The translations under genes were made by a program, and so were the position numbers. The notes beneath the pieces were generated by a model. The model was not told the DNA's origin, searched no databases, and saw nothing but the letters and a program-made list of their open reading frames with translations. A stretch of 64,000 nucleotides of DNA. Source: Pseudomonas sp. JAI120. GTDB lineage: Bacteria; Pseudomonadota; Gammaproteobacteria; Pseudomonadales; Pseudomonadaceae. Positions 21,688-30,492 of the stretch are shown one piece after another. Position 1 is the stretch's first letter. Every line of letters begins with the position of its first letter. Location of the stretch: positions 270,675 through 334,674 of the forward strand of contig NZ_JACHCZ010000007.1 in NCBI RefSeq assembly GCF_014207255.1, written 5' to 3'.

Positions 21688-22605
21688 GTGGCTCAGGTCA
21701 AACGTATCCGTCGCAACGTCAGCGGCATCATTCTGCTCGACAAGCCCATTGGCTTTACCTCCAATGCCGCATTGCAGAAGGTTCGCTGGTTGCTCAATGC
21801 CGAGAAGGCCGGACATACCGGCAGCCTCGATCCCCTGGCCACCGGCGTACTGCCGTTGTGCTTTGGCGAGGCCACCAAGTTCTCGCAATACCTGCTCGAC
21901 TCCGACAAGGGTTACGAAACCCTGATGCAACTGGGCAAGACCACCACCACGGCAGACGCCGAAGGTGATGTTTTGCAGGTTCGCGACGTGACCGTTGGTC
22001 GTGCTGATATCGAAGCTGCTTTACCTGCTTTTCGTGGGCAAATCAGTCAGATACCGCCGATGTACTCAGCTCTCAAGCGTGATGGGCAACCCCTTTACCA
22101 GCTGGCACGTGCGGGCGAAGTAGTGGAGCGCGAACCGCGTTCTGTTACTATTGCGCGCTTGGAATTGCTCGCCTGTGAAGGTGACACCGCACGCCTGGCC
22201 GTGGACTGCAGCAAAGGCACCTATATCCGTACCCTGGTGGAAGATATTGGTGAACAGCTCGGTTGCGGCGCGTATGTTGCAGAGCTGCGACGCACCCAGG
22301 CAGGACCTTTCAGCCTGGCCCAGACGGTCACGCTGGAAGAGTTGGAAGCGGTACACGCTGAAGGCGGCAACGAAGCGGTTGATCGCTTCCTGATGCCATC
22401 GGACAGCGGTTTGCTGGATTGGCCATTGCTGCACTTTTCGGAGCACAGCGCGTTCTACTGGCTTAACGGTCAGCCGGTACGCGCCCCGGATGCCCCGAAG
22501 TTCGGCATGGTGCGGGTACAGGATCATAACGGTCGCTTTATCGGTATCGGTGAAGTGAGCGAAGACGGGCGCATCGCGCCACGTCGACTGATTCGGTCAG
22601 AATGA
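21688..22605 (+). CDS. truB: tRNA pseudouridine(55) synthase TruB
   Basis: Makes pseudouridine-55 in the T-loop of all tRNAs. The 305-residue protein has LLDKPIGFTSN, the catalytic loop GHTGSLDPLATG with Asp48, and a C-terminal PUA-like region. The start is GTG 21688. It belongs to the rbfA-truB-rpsO-pnp segment conserved from E. coli. Confidence 0.96.
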   Translation: MAQVKRIRRNVSGIILLDKPIGFTSNAALQKVRWLLNAEKAGHTGSLDPLATGVLPLCFGEATKFSQYLLDSDKGYETLMQLGKTTTTADAEGDVLQVRDVTVGRADIEAALPAFRGQISQIPPMYSALKRDGQPLYQLARAGEVVEREPRSVTIARLELLACEGDTARLAVDCSKGTYIRTLVEDIGEQLGCGAYVAELRRTQAGPFSLAQTVTLEELEAVHAEGGNEAVDRFLMPSDSGLLDWPLLHFSEHSAFYWLNGQPVRAPDAPKFGMVRVQDHNGRFIGIGEVSEDGRIAPRRLIRSE

Positions 22606-22720
22606 CCGAACGAGTGTGGCTGTTAACAGGCACGGTCAACACTCATTTTTAGATACAGGGATTTGTCCCTGGCCTGTTGAGACTGCCCTTTGGGTGGTTT
22701 CCTGAAAAAAGGATTGCCTC

Positions 22721-22990
22721 ATGGCTCTCGACGTTCAAGAAAAAGCACAAATCGTAGCTGACTATCAGCAAGCTGTTGGTGACACTGGTTCGCCAGAAGT
22801 GCAAGTTGCACTGCTGACCCACAACATCAACAAGCTGCAAGGTCACTTCAAGGCCAACGGTAAAGATCACCACTCCCGTCGTGGTCTGATCCGCATGGTA
22901 AACCAGCGCCGTAAGCTGCTGGACTACCTGAAAGGCAAGGATCTGGGTCGTTATCAGGCTCTGATCGGTCGCCTGGGTCTGCGTCGCTAA
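22721..22990 (+). CDS. rpsO: 30S ribosomal protein S15
   Basis: Primary 16S rRNA-binding protein of the platform; 89 residues, the standard length, with the four-helix sequence from TGSPEVQVALLTHNI to QRRKLLDYLKG. The 115-bp leader (22606-22720) contains paired segments (CAGGGA/TCCCTG near 22656-22671) that could form the autoregulatory fold S15 uses on its own mRNA; this regulation is inferred from the family. Confidence 0.97.
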   Translation: MALDVQEKAQIVADYQQAVGDTGSPEVQVALLTHNINKLQGHFKANGKDHHSRRGLIRMVNQRRKLLDYLKGKDLGRYQALIGRLGLRR

Positions 22991-23028
22991 TCAGCGATTG
23001 CGCTAGAGGTTGGTTGTCTGCCGTGTGT

Positions 23029-23045
23029 CAGTGGGATTCCCACTG
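23029..23045 (+). other. Hairpin in the pnp leader
   Basis: CAGTGGG-ATT-CCCACTG lies in the 195-bp rpsO-pnp spacer. PNPase autoregulates in E. coli through RNase III cleavage of a leader stem-loop; this structure is at the equivalent place but is short. Role inferred. Confidence 0.4.
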
Positions 23046-23185
23046 GCCCATGGTAGGCTCCCAGCCTCAAGTTTTATCTGGATACACGTTTTACCCCTGG
23101 ACAAGGGTTGGGCCGATTCCCGACATTGCCCAAGAATTTCGCAAGAAGACAAGTTCCCCAAGAGCCACAAAGAAGGTAGGACACC

Positions 23186-25291
23186 GTGAACCCGGTTATC
23201 AAAAAATTCCAGTTCGGTCAGTCGACCGTTACCCTCGAGACAGGCCGTATCGCCCGTCAAGCCTCCGGCGCAGTGCTGGTTACCGTTGACGACGACGTTA
23301 CCGTGTTGGTGACCGTTGTTGGCGCCAAGCACGCCGACCCAAGCAAAGGCTTCTTCCCTCTTTCTGTCCACTACCAGGAAAAGACTTACGCTGCCGGTAA
23401 GATCCCTGGCGGTTTTTTCAAGCGTGAAGGTCGTCCTTCCGAGAAAGAAACCCTGACTTCCCGACTGATCGACCGTCCGATCCGTCCGCTGTTCCCAGAA
23501 GGCTTCATGAACGAAGTGCAGGTTGTCTGCACCGTCGTTTCCACCAGCAAGAAGACCGATCCGGACGTCGCTGCGATGATCGGTACCTCGGCTGCCCTGG
23601 CCATCTCCGGTATTCCTTTCGATGGCCCGATCGGCGCAGCCCGCGTTGCTTTCCACGAAAGCACCGGTTACCTGCTGAACCCGACTTACGAGCAACTGAA
23701 AGCGTCGAGCCTGGACATGGTCGTTGCCGGTACTTCGGAAGCCGTGTTGATGGTTGAATCGGAAGCCAAAGAGCTGACCGAAGACCAGATGCTGGGCGCC
23801 GTACTGTTTGCTCACGACGAGTTCCAGGTTGTGATCAACGCTGTTAAAGAACTGGCTGCCGAAGCTGCCAAGCCTACCTGGGCCTGGGCTCCGCAAGCCG
23901 AAGCCACCGAACTGCTGGGCGCTATCCGCTCCGAGTTCGGCACTGCGATCTCCGACGCCTACACCATCACCGTCAAGGCCGACCGTTACGCTCGCCTGGG
24001 TGAGCTGAAGGATCAGGTTGTTGCCAAGCTGTCCGGCGAAGAAGGCCAGCCTTCTTCCAGCGAAGTCAAAGCAGCCTTCGGTGAGATCGAATACCGCACC
24101 GTTCGCGAAAACATCGTTAACGGCAAGCCACGTATCGACGGCCGCGACACTCGCACCGTACGCCCGCTGAACATCGAAGTCGGCGTTCTGCCGAAGACTC
24201 ACGGTTCGGCACTGTTCACCCGTGGCGAAACCCAAGCCCTGGTCGTCGCCACCCTGGGTACTGCCCGTGACGCACAGTTGCTGGATACCCTGGAAGGCGA
24301 GAAAAAAGACCCGTTCATGCTGCACTACAACTTCCCTCCGTTCTCGGTGGGCGAGTGTGGTCGCATGGGTGGTGCTGGTCGTCGCGAAATCGGTCACGGC
24401 CGTCTGGCCCGTCGCTCGGTCCAGGCCATGCTGCCTGCTGCTGACGTGTTCCCGTACACCATCCGTGTTGTGTCGGAAATCACCGAGTCCAACGGTTCCA
24501 GCTCCATGGCTTCGGTCTGCGGTGCTTCCCTGGCTCTGATGGACGCTGGTGTGCCGATGAAGGCACCGGTGGCCGGTATCGCCATGGGCCTGGTTAAAGA
24601 AGGCGAGAAGTTCGCCATCCTGACCGACATCCTGGGTGACGAAGACCACCTGGGCGACATGGACTTCAAAGTAGCCGGTACCGCCAAAGGTGTTACCGCG
24701 CTGCAGATGGACATCAAGATCAAGGGCATCACCGAAGAGATCATGGAAATCGCCCTGGGCCAAGCCCTGGAAGCGCGCCTGAACATCCTCGGTCAGATGA
24801 ACCAGATCATTGGTCAGTCCCGTACCGAACTGTCGGAAAATGCTCCGACCATGATCGCGATGAAAATCGACACCGACAAAATCCGTGATGTTATCGGTAA
24901 AGGCGGCGCGACCATTCGTGCGATCTGTGAAGAGACCAAGGCTTCGATCGACATCGAAGACGACGGCTCGATCAAGATCTTCGGCGAAACCAAGGAAGCT
25001 GCAGAAGCTGCACGTCAGCGCGTCCTGGGCATCACCGCTGAAGCCGAGATCGGCAAGATCTACGTCGGTAAGGTTGAGCGCATCGTCGACTTCGGCGCAT
25101 TCGTCAACATCCTGCCAGGCAAAGACGGTTTGGTTCACATCTCCATGCTGAGCGACGCTCGCGTTGAGAAAGTGACCGACATTCTGAAAGAAGGCCAGGA
25201 AGTGGAAGTGCTGGTATTGGACGTGGACAACCGCGGCCGTATCAAGCTGTCCATCAAGGACGTAGCAGCAGCCAAGGCTTCGGGCGTTTAA
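23186..25291 (+). CDS. pnp: Polyribonucleotide nucleotidyltransferase (PNPase)
   Basis: Phosphorolytic 3'-5' exoribonuclease of the degradosome. The 701-residue protein has a first RNase PH domain (about 1-140), an alpha domain, a second catalytic RNase PH domain (about 310-520, with FPPFSVGECGRMGGAGRREIGHG and GDEDHLGDMDFKVAG), a KH domain (IGKGGATIRAI) and a C-terminal S1 domain (KIYVGKVERIVDFGAFV). The start is GTG 23186 with AAGGTAGG at 23173-23180. It ends the operon at a clean terminator. Confidence 0.98.
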   Translation: MNPVIKKFQFGQSTVTLETGRIARQASGAVLVTVDDDVTVLVTVVGAKHADPSKGFFPLSVHYQEKTYAAGKIPGGFFKREGRPSEKETLTSRLIDRPIRPLFPEGFMNEVQVVCTVVSTSKKTDPDVAAMIGTSAALAISGIPFDGPIGAARVAFHESTGYLLNPTYEQLKASSLDMVVAGTSEAVLMVESEAKELTEDQMLGAVLFAHDEFQVVINAVKELAAEAAKPTWAWAPQAEATELLGAIRSEFGTAISDAYTITVKADRYARLGELKDQVVAKLSGEEGQPSSSEVKAAFGEIEYRTVRENIVNGKPRIDGRDTRTVRPLNIEVGVLPKTHGSALFTRGETQALVVATLGTARDAQLLDTLEGEKKDPFMLHYNFPPFSVGECGRMGGAGRREIGHGRLARRSVQAMLPAADVFPYTIRVVSEITESNGSSSMASVCGASLALMDAGVPMKAPVAGIAMGLVKEGEKFAILTDILGDEDHLGDMDFKVAGTAKGVTALQMDIKIKGITEEIMEIALGQALEARLNILGQMNQIIGQSRTELSENAPTMIAMKIDTDKIRDVIGKGGATIRAICEETKASIDIEDDGSIKIFGETKEAAEAARQRVLGITAEAEIGKIYVGKVERIVDFGAFVNILPGKDGLVHISMLSDARVEKVTDILKEGQEVEVLVLDVDNRGRIKLSIKDVAAAKASGV

Positions 25292-25317
25292 TTACCCCAG
25301 GCTTCACGCTGAAAAAG

Positions 25318-25340
25318 AGGACTCTTCGGAGTCCTTTTTT
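25318..25340 (+). terminator. Rho-independent terminator after pnp
   Basis: AGGACTC-TTCG-GAGTCCT followed by a T-run: a textbook UUCG-capped terminator closing the rimP-pnp operon. Confidence 0.95.
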
Positions 25341-25498
25341 ATGCCTGAAGGAAAATGTCGAAAAATCAGACGCTTAGTAAATCCAAGAAACCGCAACTTG
25401 CACGCAGGCACGATCGCCTTCATGCAAATTGCACGATTCCGAAATTAGGAGATTTTTATAAGTGCATGATTTTTAAGAATTTAATATGCGTTCGAGAC

Positions 25499-25515
25499 TT
25501 GGCACACTGCCTGCA
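25499..25515 (+). promoter_or_regulatory. Candidate sigma-54 promoter of the BON-domain gene
   Basis: TTGGCAC followed by CTGCA gives the required GG-N10-GC spacing and matches the -24 element perfectly and the -12 element with one mismatch. It lies 71 bp before the ATG, leaving a roughly 58-nt leader. Upstream, repeated GCACG/GCACGAT motifs (about 25397-25435) could be activator sites. It is a pattern match only; the activator is unknown. Confidence 0.55.
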
Positions 25516-25585
25516 ATAACCCTGTTAACGCTGCAGCATCAAGGTTCACACACTGCAGACTTTCAATAAAACAGGAGTTACTCGT

Positions 25586-26206
25586 ATGAAGAAGTTCGCT
25601 CTCGCTACTGCCACCGCTCTGACCCTGGCCATGGGTGCTAACGTGGCCTTTGCTCAGACTTCCCAAGCTCCAATGACCCTGGCGGCTGGTGAGGCCACCA
25701 AGGCAAAAGAAAGCGTTTCGGATACTTGGATCACCACCAAAGTTAAATCCGATCTGCTGACTGAAAAAGGCATTCCTGGGTCGGACATCAAGGTTGAGAC
25801 CAACAAAGGTGTGGTTTCCCTGTCTTCGACCGCAGCCATTTCGGACTCGCAGAAAGAAACTGCCGTAGCGATCACCAAGAAAATCAAAGGTGTAACCGCA
25901 GTTTCTGCTGACGGCCTGCTGGCTGGCGGCGCTACCAAGGCAGACAACATCGACAAGACCAAAGGCGCAGCGGCTGACGCCAAAGGCGCAACCTCCGATA
26001 CCTGGATCACCACCAAAGTCAAAGCTGACCTGGTAACCGAGAAAGGCATTCCTGGTACCGACATCAAAGTCGAAACCAACAAGGGTGTAGTTTCCCTGTC
26101 CTCTTCGGTCGCTGTGACCGAGGCACAGAAAACGACCGCGGTGAACATCACCAAGAAAATCAAAGGCGTTAAAGCTGTATCGGCCGATGGCCTGAAAGCA
26201 GAGTAA
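25586..26206 (+). CDS. Periplasmic protein with two BON domains (OsmY-like)
   Basis: A 206-residue secreted protein: signal peptide residues 1-23 (MKKFALATATALTLAMG..., AFA cleavage site), then two near-identical BON domains at about 46-110 and 138-202, each with SDTWITTKVK, EKGIPG and DIKVETNKGVVSLSS. BON domains bind membranes/phospholipid and occur in osmotic-stress proteins such as OsmY, so an envelope role is likely; exact function is unknown. Good Shine-Dalgarno (AGGAG), stand-alone gene with its own promoter and terminator. Confidence 0.9.
   Translation: MKKFALATATALTLAMGANVAFAQTSQAPMTLAAGEATKAKESVSDTWITTKVKSDLLTEKGIPGSDIKVETNKGVVSLSSTAAISDSQKETAVAITKKIKGVTAVSADGLLAGGATKADNIDKTKGAAADAKGATSDTWITTKVKADLVTEKGIPGTDIKVETNKGVVSLSSSVAVTEAQKTTAVNITKKIKGVKAVSADGLKAE
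25721..26193 (+). repeat. Internal tandem duplication in the BON gene
   Basis: The segment from 25721 recurs from 25997, an offset of 276 bp (92 codons). Much of it is identical at nucleotide level and the remaining differences are mostly synonymous. It encodes the two BON domains. Confidence 0.85.
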
Positions 26207-26308
26207 CGCTCAAGAACTCGTCTGAACTAGCGGCGGCGGCGAGTGAGTTAGATATCCACTCAATGCACCTCTAATTTTCATGCGACCGACCACACGGATG
26301 TGGTCATT

Positions 26309-26346
26309 ACAGGCCCCGGCACTTCTGTGTCGGGGCCTGTTCTATT
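26309..26346. terminator. Terminator between convergent BON and DUF748 genes
   Basis: ACAGGCCCCGGCAC pairs with TGTCGGGGCCTGT around a short loop, followed by TCTATTT on the plus strand. It serves the BON gene and possibly the convergent minus-strand gene. Confidence 0.85.
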
Positions 26347-26387
26347 TGGGGCGGGAAATCAGTGCGGTAGCGGCTTGGCGTTGACGC

Positions 26388-29321
26388 CTACTCGGCGTCC
26401 AGATGCATCTGCGTTATCACCCGACCATCTTTCTCTGCCTGGCCCAGTTGCGCGTCAATGAAGTAAACCCGGTCGTCCTCCAGCTGCGCTTTATCTACCA
26501 AGTAGTCCTTGATGGTGCTTGCACGGTCCTGGCCCAACTGGCGCAGCAGCACGTCACTGCCACTCCAGAACCTGATGACGCCCTCTTTCAACTTGGCAGA
26601 GCGCTCACTGCTGCTCAGGTCCTTCCATTCTGCGGGAGGCTGCTGTTTCAAGCGGGTACGGTAAATACCTTCGAGCAAGGGTGCTTTTTCGCTCTCAGGG
26701 ACTTCCAGCAAGGACGCCTGGGCCGGGACTTTCTCGCCACGGCGCTGCAGCATTTTGTAGTAGTTGTATTGGTATTCCCGTTCCAGCCGCTGGGCCGCCA
26801 GGAATGGGCCGTCGCTGCTAGCTGCGGCCGTGCCTTCGATTTCCAGGCGTAGAGTAGGGCGTTCTTTCAGCGCCTTGGCCAAGGTGTTCAGGGCGCCTTC
26901 GGCGTCTTTGTTCAACTCGCTGGAGCCCGCCGCGAACGACACGCTGCCCAGGTCCTCCGCTCCGCCTCCGGTGACCAACCCGCCAATAAACTTGAACGGC
27001 GCAGTGGCCGCTCGTACCACCAGATTGCGCAGGGTTTGCCACACAATTGGCATCACGCTGAATTGCGGGTTATTCAGGTCGCCGGATACGGGCAGTTCGA
27101 TGGAGATCTTGCCATCGCTGTCCTTGAGCAAGGCGATTGCCAGACGAATCGGCAAGTCCACGGCATCGGCGCTGTCGACTTTTTCGCCCAGTTGCAATTG
27201 CTCGACCACCACTTTGTTCTCAGCCTTCAACTGGCCCTTGGTGATCACGTAGTGCAGGTCAAGGTTGAGGCGGCCCTTGCGGATGCGGAAGCCGGCGAAC
27301 TTGCCCGAGTAAGGCGTCAGCGTGGTCAACTCGACACGTTTGAAGCTGGTGGCGATGTCCAACGCCGCCATCGGGTCAAACGGGTTCACGCTGCCTTTGA
27401 TGGTGACCGGTGCATAACGGTCCACCTTGCCCTTGATGTCAACGCTCGCCGGCTTGGCCTGGCGACTGTCGATGGTGCCGATCTGCCCATTGAGCTGTTG
27501 GATCGCAGTGGCGAAGTTGGGGGTGAGGCTGAAGTCGGCGAAGTTGGCCGAACCGTCGTTGATCGCAATCTGCCCGATATGGATACCCAGCGGCTTGTCT
27601 TTACTCGGGGCAGGTTTGGCTGACGATTTGGCGCCACTGTCGGCTGGCTGCGGGATCAGCAAGTCGTCGACGTTGGTGGTGCGATCATCGTTGATCATGA
27701 ACCGCGCATACGGTTGCAGAAGGTTGACCTTGTTGATCGTCAGGCTGTCGCCGTGTTGGTAGTTCACACCCTCCAGCACCAGCCGCTGCCATTTGAGGAA
27801 ATCGCGGGTCTTGAGGGTGTCCAGGGTGTGCAACTGGTCGACCTGCGCGCGGCCGGTGACCTGCAGCGCCAGGGGATCGGTGCTTTTCAGGTTCACGTCG
27901 AGGTCGCTGCCAAGCATGCCACTACGCAGTTCCAGACGGATAAACGGGCTGATATAGGACTGTGCGACTCGCAGGTCGATGTCCCTGGTATTGACCTTCA
28001 ACCTGGCGCTGACCGGGTTGAGGTTGACCGTGCCGGTCGCCTGGATCTTGCCCTGCTTGCCCAGGCCGGTGTCGACCTTCAGGGTAAAGGGGCTCTGGTT
28101 GAGGCTATCGAAGTTCTGCACGTCGATGTTCAACGGGCCCAGCTCCAGCGCTACCGCTGGTTTGGCCTGACGGTCGGCCAAGTGCACTTGGTAGTTGCGC
28201 AGTTGTACATCCTTGAGCAGCACTTGCCAGGGCTTGCTTGGGGCGACGGGCGCAGGCTTTGGCGAGTCGGCAGTGGCTGGTGCAGTGGCAGGCTCCGGCG
28301 CCTTGGCCGGTTTGCTCGGCTGGCTGGCGAACAGTTTTTGCCAGTCCAGTTGCCCATCCGCTTCGCGAGCCGCCCAGGTCTCGAGTTTATTGCTGCGGAT
28401 CTTGCCGACCACCACCTGCTGTTTGGCCAGGTCCACCGTGGTCTCGCTGACGTCCAAGCGCTCCAAGCGCACCAACGGCCGGCCATCCGGGGCCTTGATA
28501 GCGAACGGTGCGATGCTGGCGGCGGTGTTGGTCAGGTTCAGCTCGGTCTCTTTGGCCAGGCTGAACCTGTACTCGGTACTGAAGTTGAGCACGCCGTCTT
28601 CCAGCACCAGGGGTAAGGCGTCACGCACGTAAGGCCACCAGGCTTTCATCTTGCCACCGGTGACCTTCAGCGTACCTTCGGAGGTGATCGGCACCAGGCT
28701 GAAGTTGCCTTTCCAGTCGATCTGCCCACCTTCAGGGCCGGCGGCCACCAAGGTCATGTCCGCATTGTCTTCCGGCAGGGTGCTGAGGTTCTTCAGCTCG
28801 AAGTCGAGCGTGTCGTAGAGGAATTCGATAGGTTCGCTGGGGCGCAAGTCTTGAAAATGCACGTAACCGCCGGCCAGCTTGATGCTGTCGACGCGCAGCG
28901 GGAACGGTTTGGCGTCGGGGTTAGCAGGGGTAGGCTCGCTCGGTGGCAGCTTGAACAACTGCGCCAGATTCAGCTGGCCTGATTTGTCGAACAACAACTC
29001 GGTCTTGGGCTTGTCCAGTTGCACATCAGCCAGGTGCAGGGCGCGGGTCCACAGGCTATCGACCTGCAGGTTGGCGTAAAGCCGTTCGAAACCTACCTGT
29101 TCCTTACCGGGCTCGCCGATCTTCAAGCCCCACACCGTTACTTCCAGGCTGAACGGGTTAAGTTCGATCCGTTCGATGCGCGCTGGCACTGTGGCGTAAT
29201 TGGCCAACTGTTGGTTGGCAATGCGAAGGGCGATGCCAGGCAAAATCAGAAAGCCCAGCAAGCTGTACAACGCGAGGGCAGTCAACAAGGCGCCAGCGGC
29301 GCGAATCAATCCTTTGGGCAT
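26388..29321 (-). CDS. Large AsmA-like DUF748 envelope protein
   Basis: A 977-residue protein with one N-terminal membrane anchor (about 7-30, GALLTALALYSLLGFLILPGIAL) and a long periplasmic body of repeated AsmA/DUF748-type beta-rich segments (e.g. IERIELNPFSLEVTVWGLKI near 48, then repeats to about 800). The C-terminus (about 800-960) resembles an OmpA-like tail (LNKDAEGALNTLAKALKERPTLRLEIEG). AsmA-family proteins are linked to lipid transport between membranes; the function of this subfamily is unproven. Four to five short proline/alanine linkers separate the repeats. Confidence 0.85.
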   Translation of the reverse strand: MPKGLIRAAGALLTALALYSLLGFLILPGIALRIANQQLANYATVPARIERIELNPFSLEVTVWGLKIGEPGKEQVGFERLYANLQVDSLWTRALHLADVQLDKPKTELLFDKSGQLNLAQLFKLPPSEPTPANPDAKPFPLRVDSIKLAGGYVHFQDLRPSEPIEFLYDTLDFELKNLSTLPEDNADMTLVAAGPEGGQIDWKGNFSLVPITSEGTLKVTGGKMKAWWPYVRDALPLVLEDGVLNFSTEYRFSLAKETELNLTNTAASIAPFAIKAPDGRPLVRLERLDVSETTVDLAKQQVVVGKIRSNKLETWAAREADGQLDWQKLFASQPSKPAKAPEPATAPATADSPKPAPVAPSKPWQVLLKDVQLRNYQVHLADRQAKPAVALELGPLNIDVQNFDSLNQSPFTLKVDTGLGKQGKIQATGTVNLNPVSARLKVNTRDIDLRVAQSYISPFIRLELRSGMLGSDLDVNLKSTDPLALQVTGRAQVDQLHTLDTLKTRDFLKWQRLVLEGVNYQHGDSLTINKVNLLQPYARFMINDDRTTNVDDLLIPQPADSGAKSSAKPAPSKDKPLGIHIGQIAINDGSANFADFSLTPNFATAIQQLNGQIGTIDSRQAKPASVDIKGKVDRYAPVTIKGSVNPFDPMAALDIATSFKRVELTTLTPYSGKFAGFRIRKGRLNLDLHYVITKGQLKAENKVVVEQLQLGEKVDSADAVDLPIRLAIALLKDSDGKISIELPVSGDLNNPQFSVMPIVWQTLRNLVVRAATAPFKFIGGLVTGGGAEDLGSVSFAAGSSELNKDAEGALNTLAKALKERPTLRLEIEGTAAASSDGPFLAAQRLEREYQYNYYKMLQRRGEKVPAQASLLEVPESEKAPLLEGIYRTRLKQQPPAEWKDLSSSERSAKLKEGVIRFWSGSDVLLRQLGQDRASTIKDYLVDKAQLEDDRVYFIDAQLGQAEKDGRVITQMHLDAE

Positions 29322-29408
29322 GGGGCGGCGCCATCTATGTCAAACAGGAGTGCCTTGGAGTATGGCACGGGTTTTCGGTTCCGAAGAACTGGGCCTTTAG
29401 GATGCTTC

Positions 29409-30425
29409 TTACAGTTGAAGTATCAGAGTCTTCAGCGGTGGCTGGTGGTCCTGTGAGGGAAAGTCCGCGCCTGGCGTCATGATTTTCCAGTCCCGCACCG
29501 GACGCCCAGCCTTTTGCGCACAACGCAAAACCTGTTCACGCCAATCCTCCAGGCTGACTTTTGCCAGGTTGTTGCAGCAGATCAGCACACCATCGTCGGC
29601 TGTAGCGAGCAGTGCAGGCTTGAGCAGGCTCTGGTAGTCACGCAGCAGGTCGACCGTACCGAAGGCACTCTTGGCCCAGGCAGGCGGGTCGAGCAACACC
29701 AGGTCATATTGACGCTGCTCCAGGCGCGGGTAGCTCGGCAGTTTCTGCCCGCGACGTTGGGTGATCGGCAGCCCGGCCAGTTGGCGAATCGCCGGGAAGT
29801 AATCCGATTGCACGAACTCCATGGTGGGAAGCTGTGGATTGAGTCGACCGTTTTCACGTCCCACCGCCAGGTTGCCCTCGGCGAAGTCCAGGTTGCATAC
29901 CTCGCGCGCACCACCGGCAGCGGCGCTCAGGCCCACCCCACAGGTGTAGGCAAACAGGTTCAATACGCTTTTGCCGGCGCTGTGGTCTTTGACCCATCCG
30001 CGCGTATTGCGCAGGTCAAGGAACAGCAGCGGGTCCTGGCCAGCGTGGCGACCACGTACACGGTAATTGAGGCCCCATTCGTGGCCCACCAGGTCTTCCA
30101 GCGCGGCAGGTTCTGCGCGGTATACCGAATCTTCGCGATCGACACGCGAGTTGCCGCGGGAGCGGTCGTTGTATACCAGCAGCAACTCGAGGCCCATGTA
30201 CTGGTTGATCACTTGGTGCAGGTCCAGCAGGTCGGCGGTCTCCAGCGACTGATGGAAGCTTTGCACCAGTAACTGTGGGCCATAGCGGTCGATGGTCAGG
30301 CCGCCGGCGCCTTCCTGGCTGCCATGGAACAGCCGATAGCAGTCGGTGCCCTGGGCGTGCAGCTCGTTGATCAGGTCTTGGCGATGATCGAGGGCGGCGC
30401 GCAGCGCCTGATTCAAGGGAAACAT
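29409..30425 (-). CDS. Class I SAM-dependent methyltransferase, RlmI/RlmK-like
   Basis: A 338-residue protein with the SAM-binding region LNLFAYTCGVGLSAAAGGA (about 157-175), DFAEGNL as the acidic loop, and the catalytic-type motif LLDPPAWAKS (about 246-255). It matches the rRNA cytosine/guanine methyltransferase group (RlmI, RlmK, RlmL C-terminal half) but lacks the PUA domain that opens RlmI. The substrate is therefore uncertain. Same strand as the DUF748 gene, 87 bp upstream of it. Confidence 0.82.
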   Translation of the reverse strand: MFPLNQALRAALDHRQDLINELHAQGTDCYRLFHGSQEGAGGLTIDRYGPQLLVQSFHQSLETADLLDLHQVINQYMGLELLLVYNDRSRGNSRVDREDSVYRAEPAALEDLVGHEWGLNYRVRGRHAGQDPLLFLDLRNTRGWVKDHSAGKSVLNLFAYTCGVGLSAAAGGAREVCNLDFAEGNLAVGRENGRLNPQLPTMEFVQSDYFPAIRQLAGLPITQRRGQKLPSYPRLEQRQYDLVLLDPPAWAKSAFGTVDLLRDYQSLLKPALLATADDGVLICCNNLAKVSLEDWREQVLRCAQKAGRPVRDWKIMTPGADFPSQDHQPPLKTLILQL

Positions 30426-30492
30426 GGAGCGCGCCTTGCTTAGGTAAATGGGGGAAATAAAGGCGCGGAGTTTAACAGCTATGGCGCGTTGC

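Noticed and set aside
23003..25138. 711-codon minus-strand frame opposite pnp
   Set aside because: Antisense shadow of pnp with no recognisable features.
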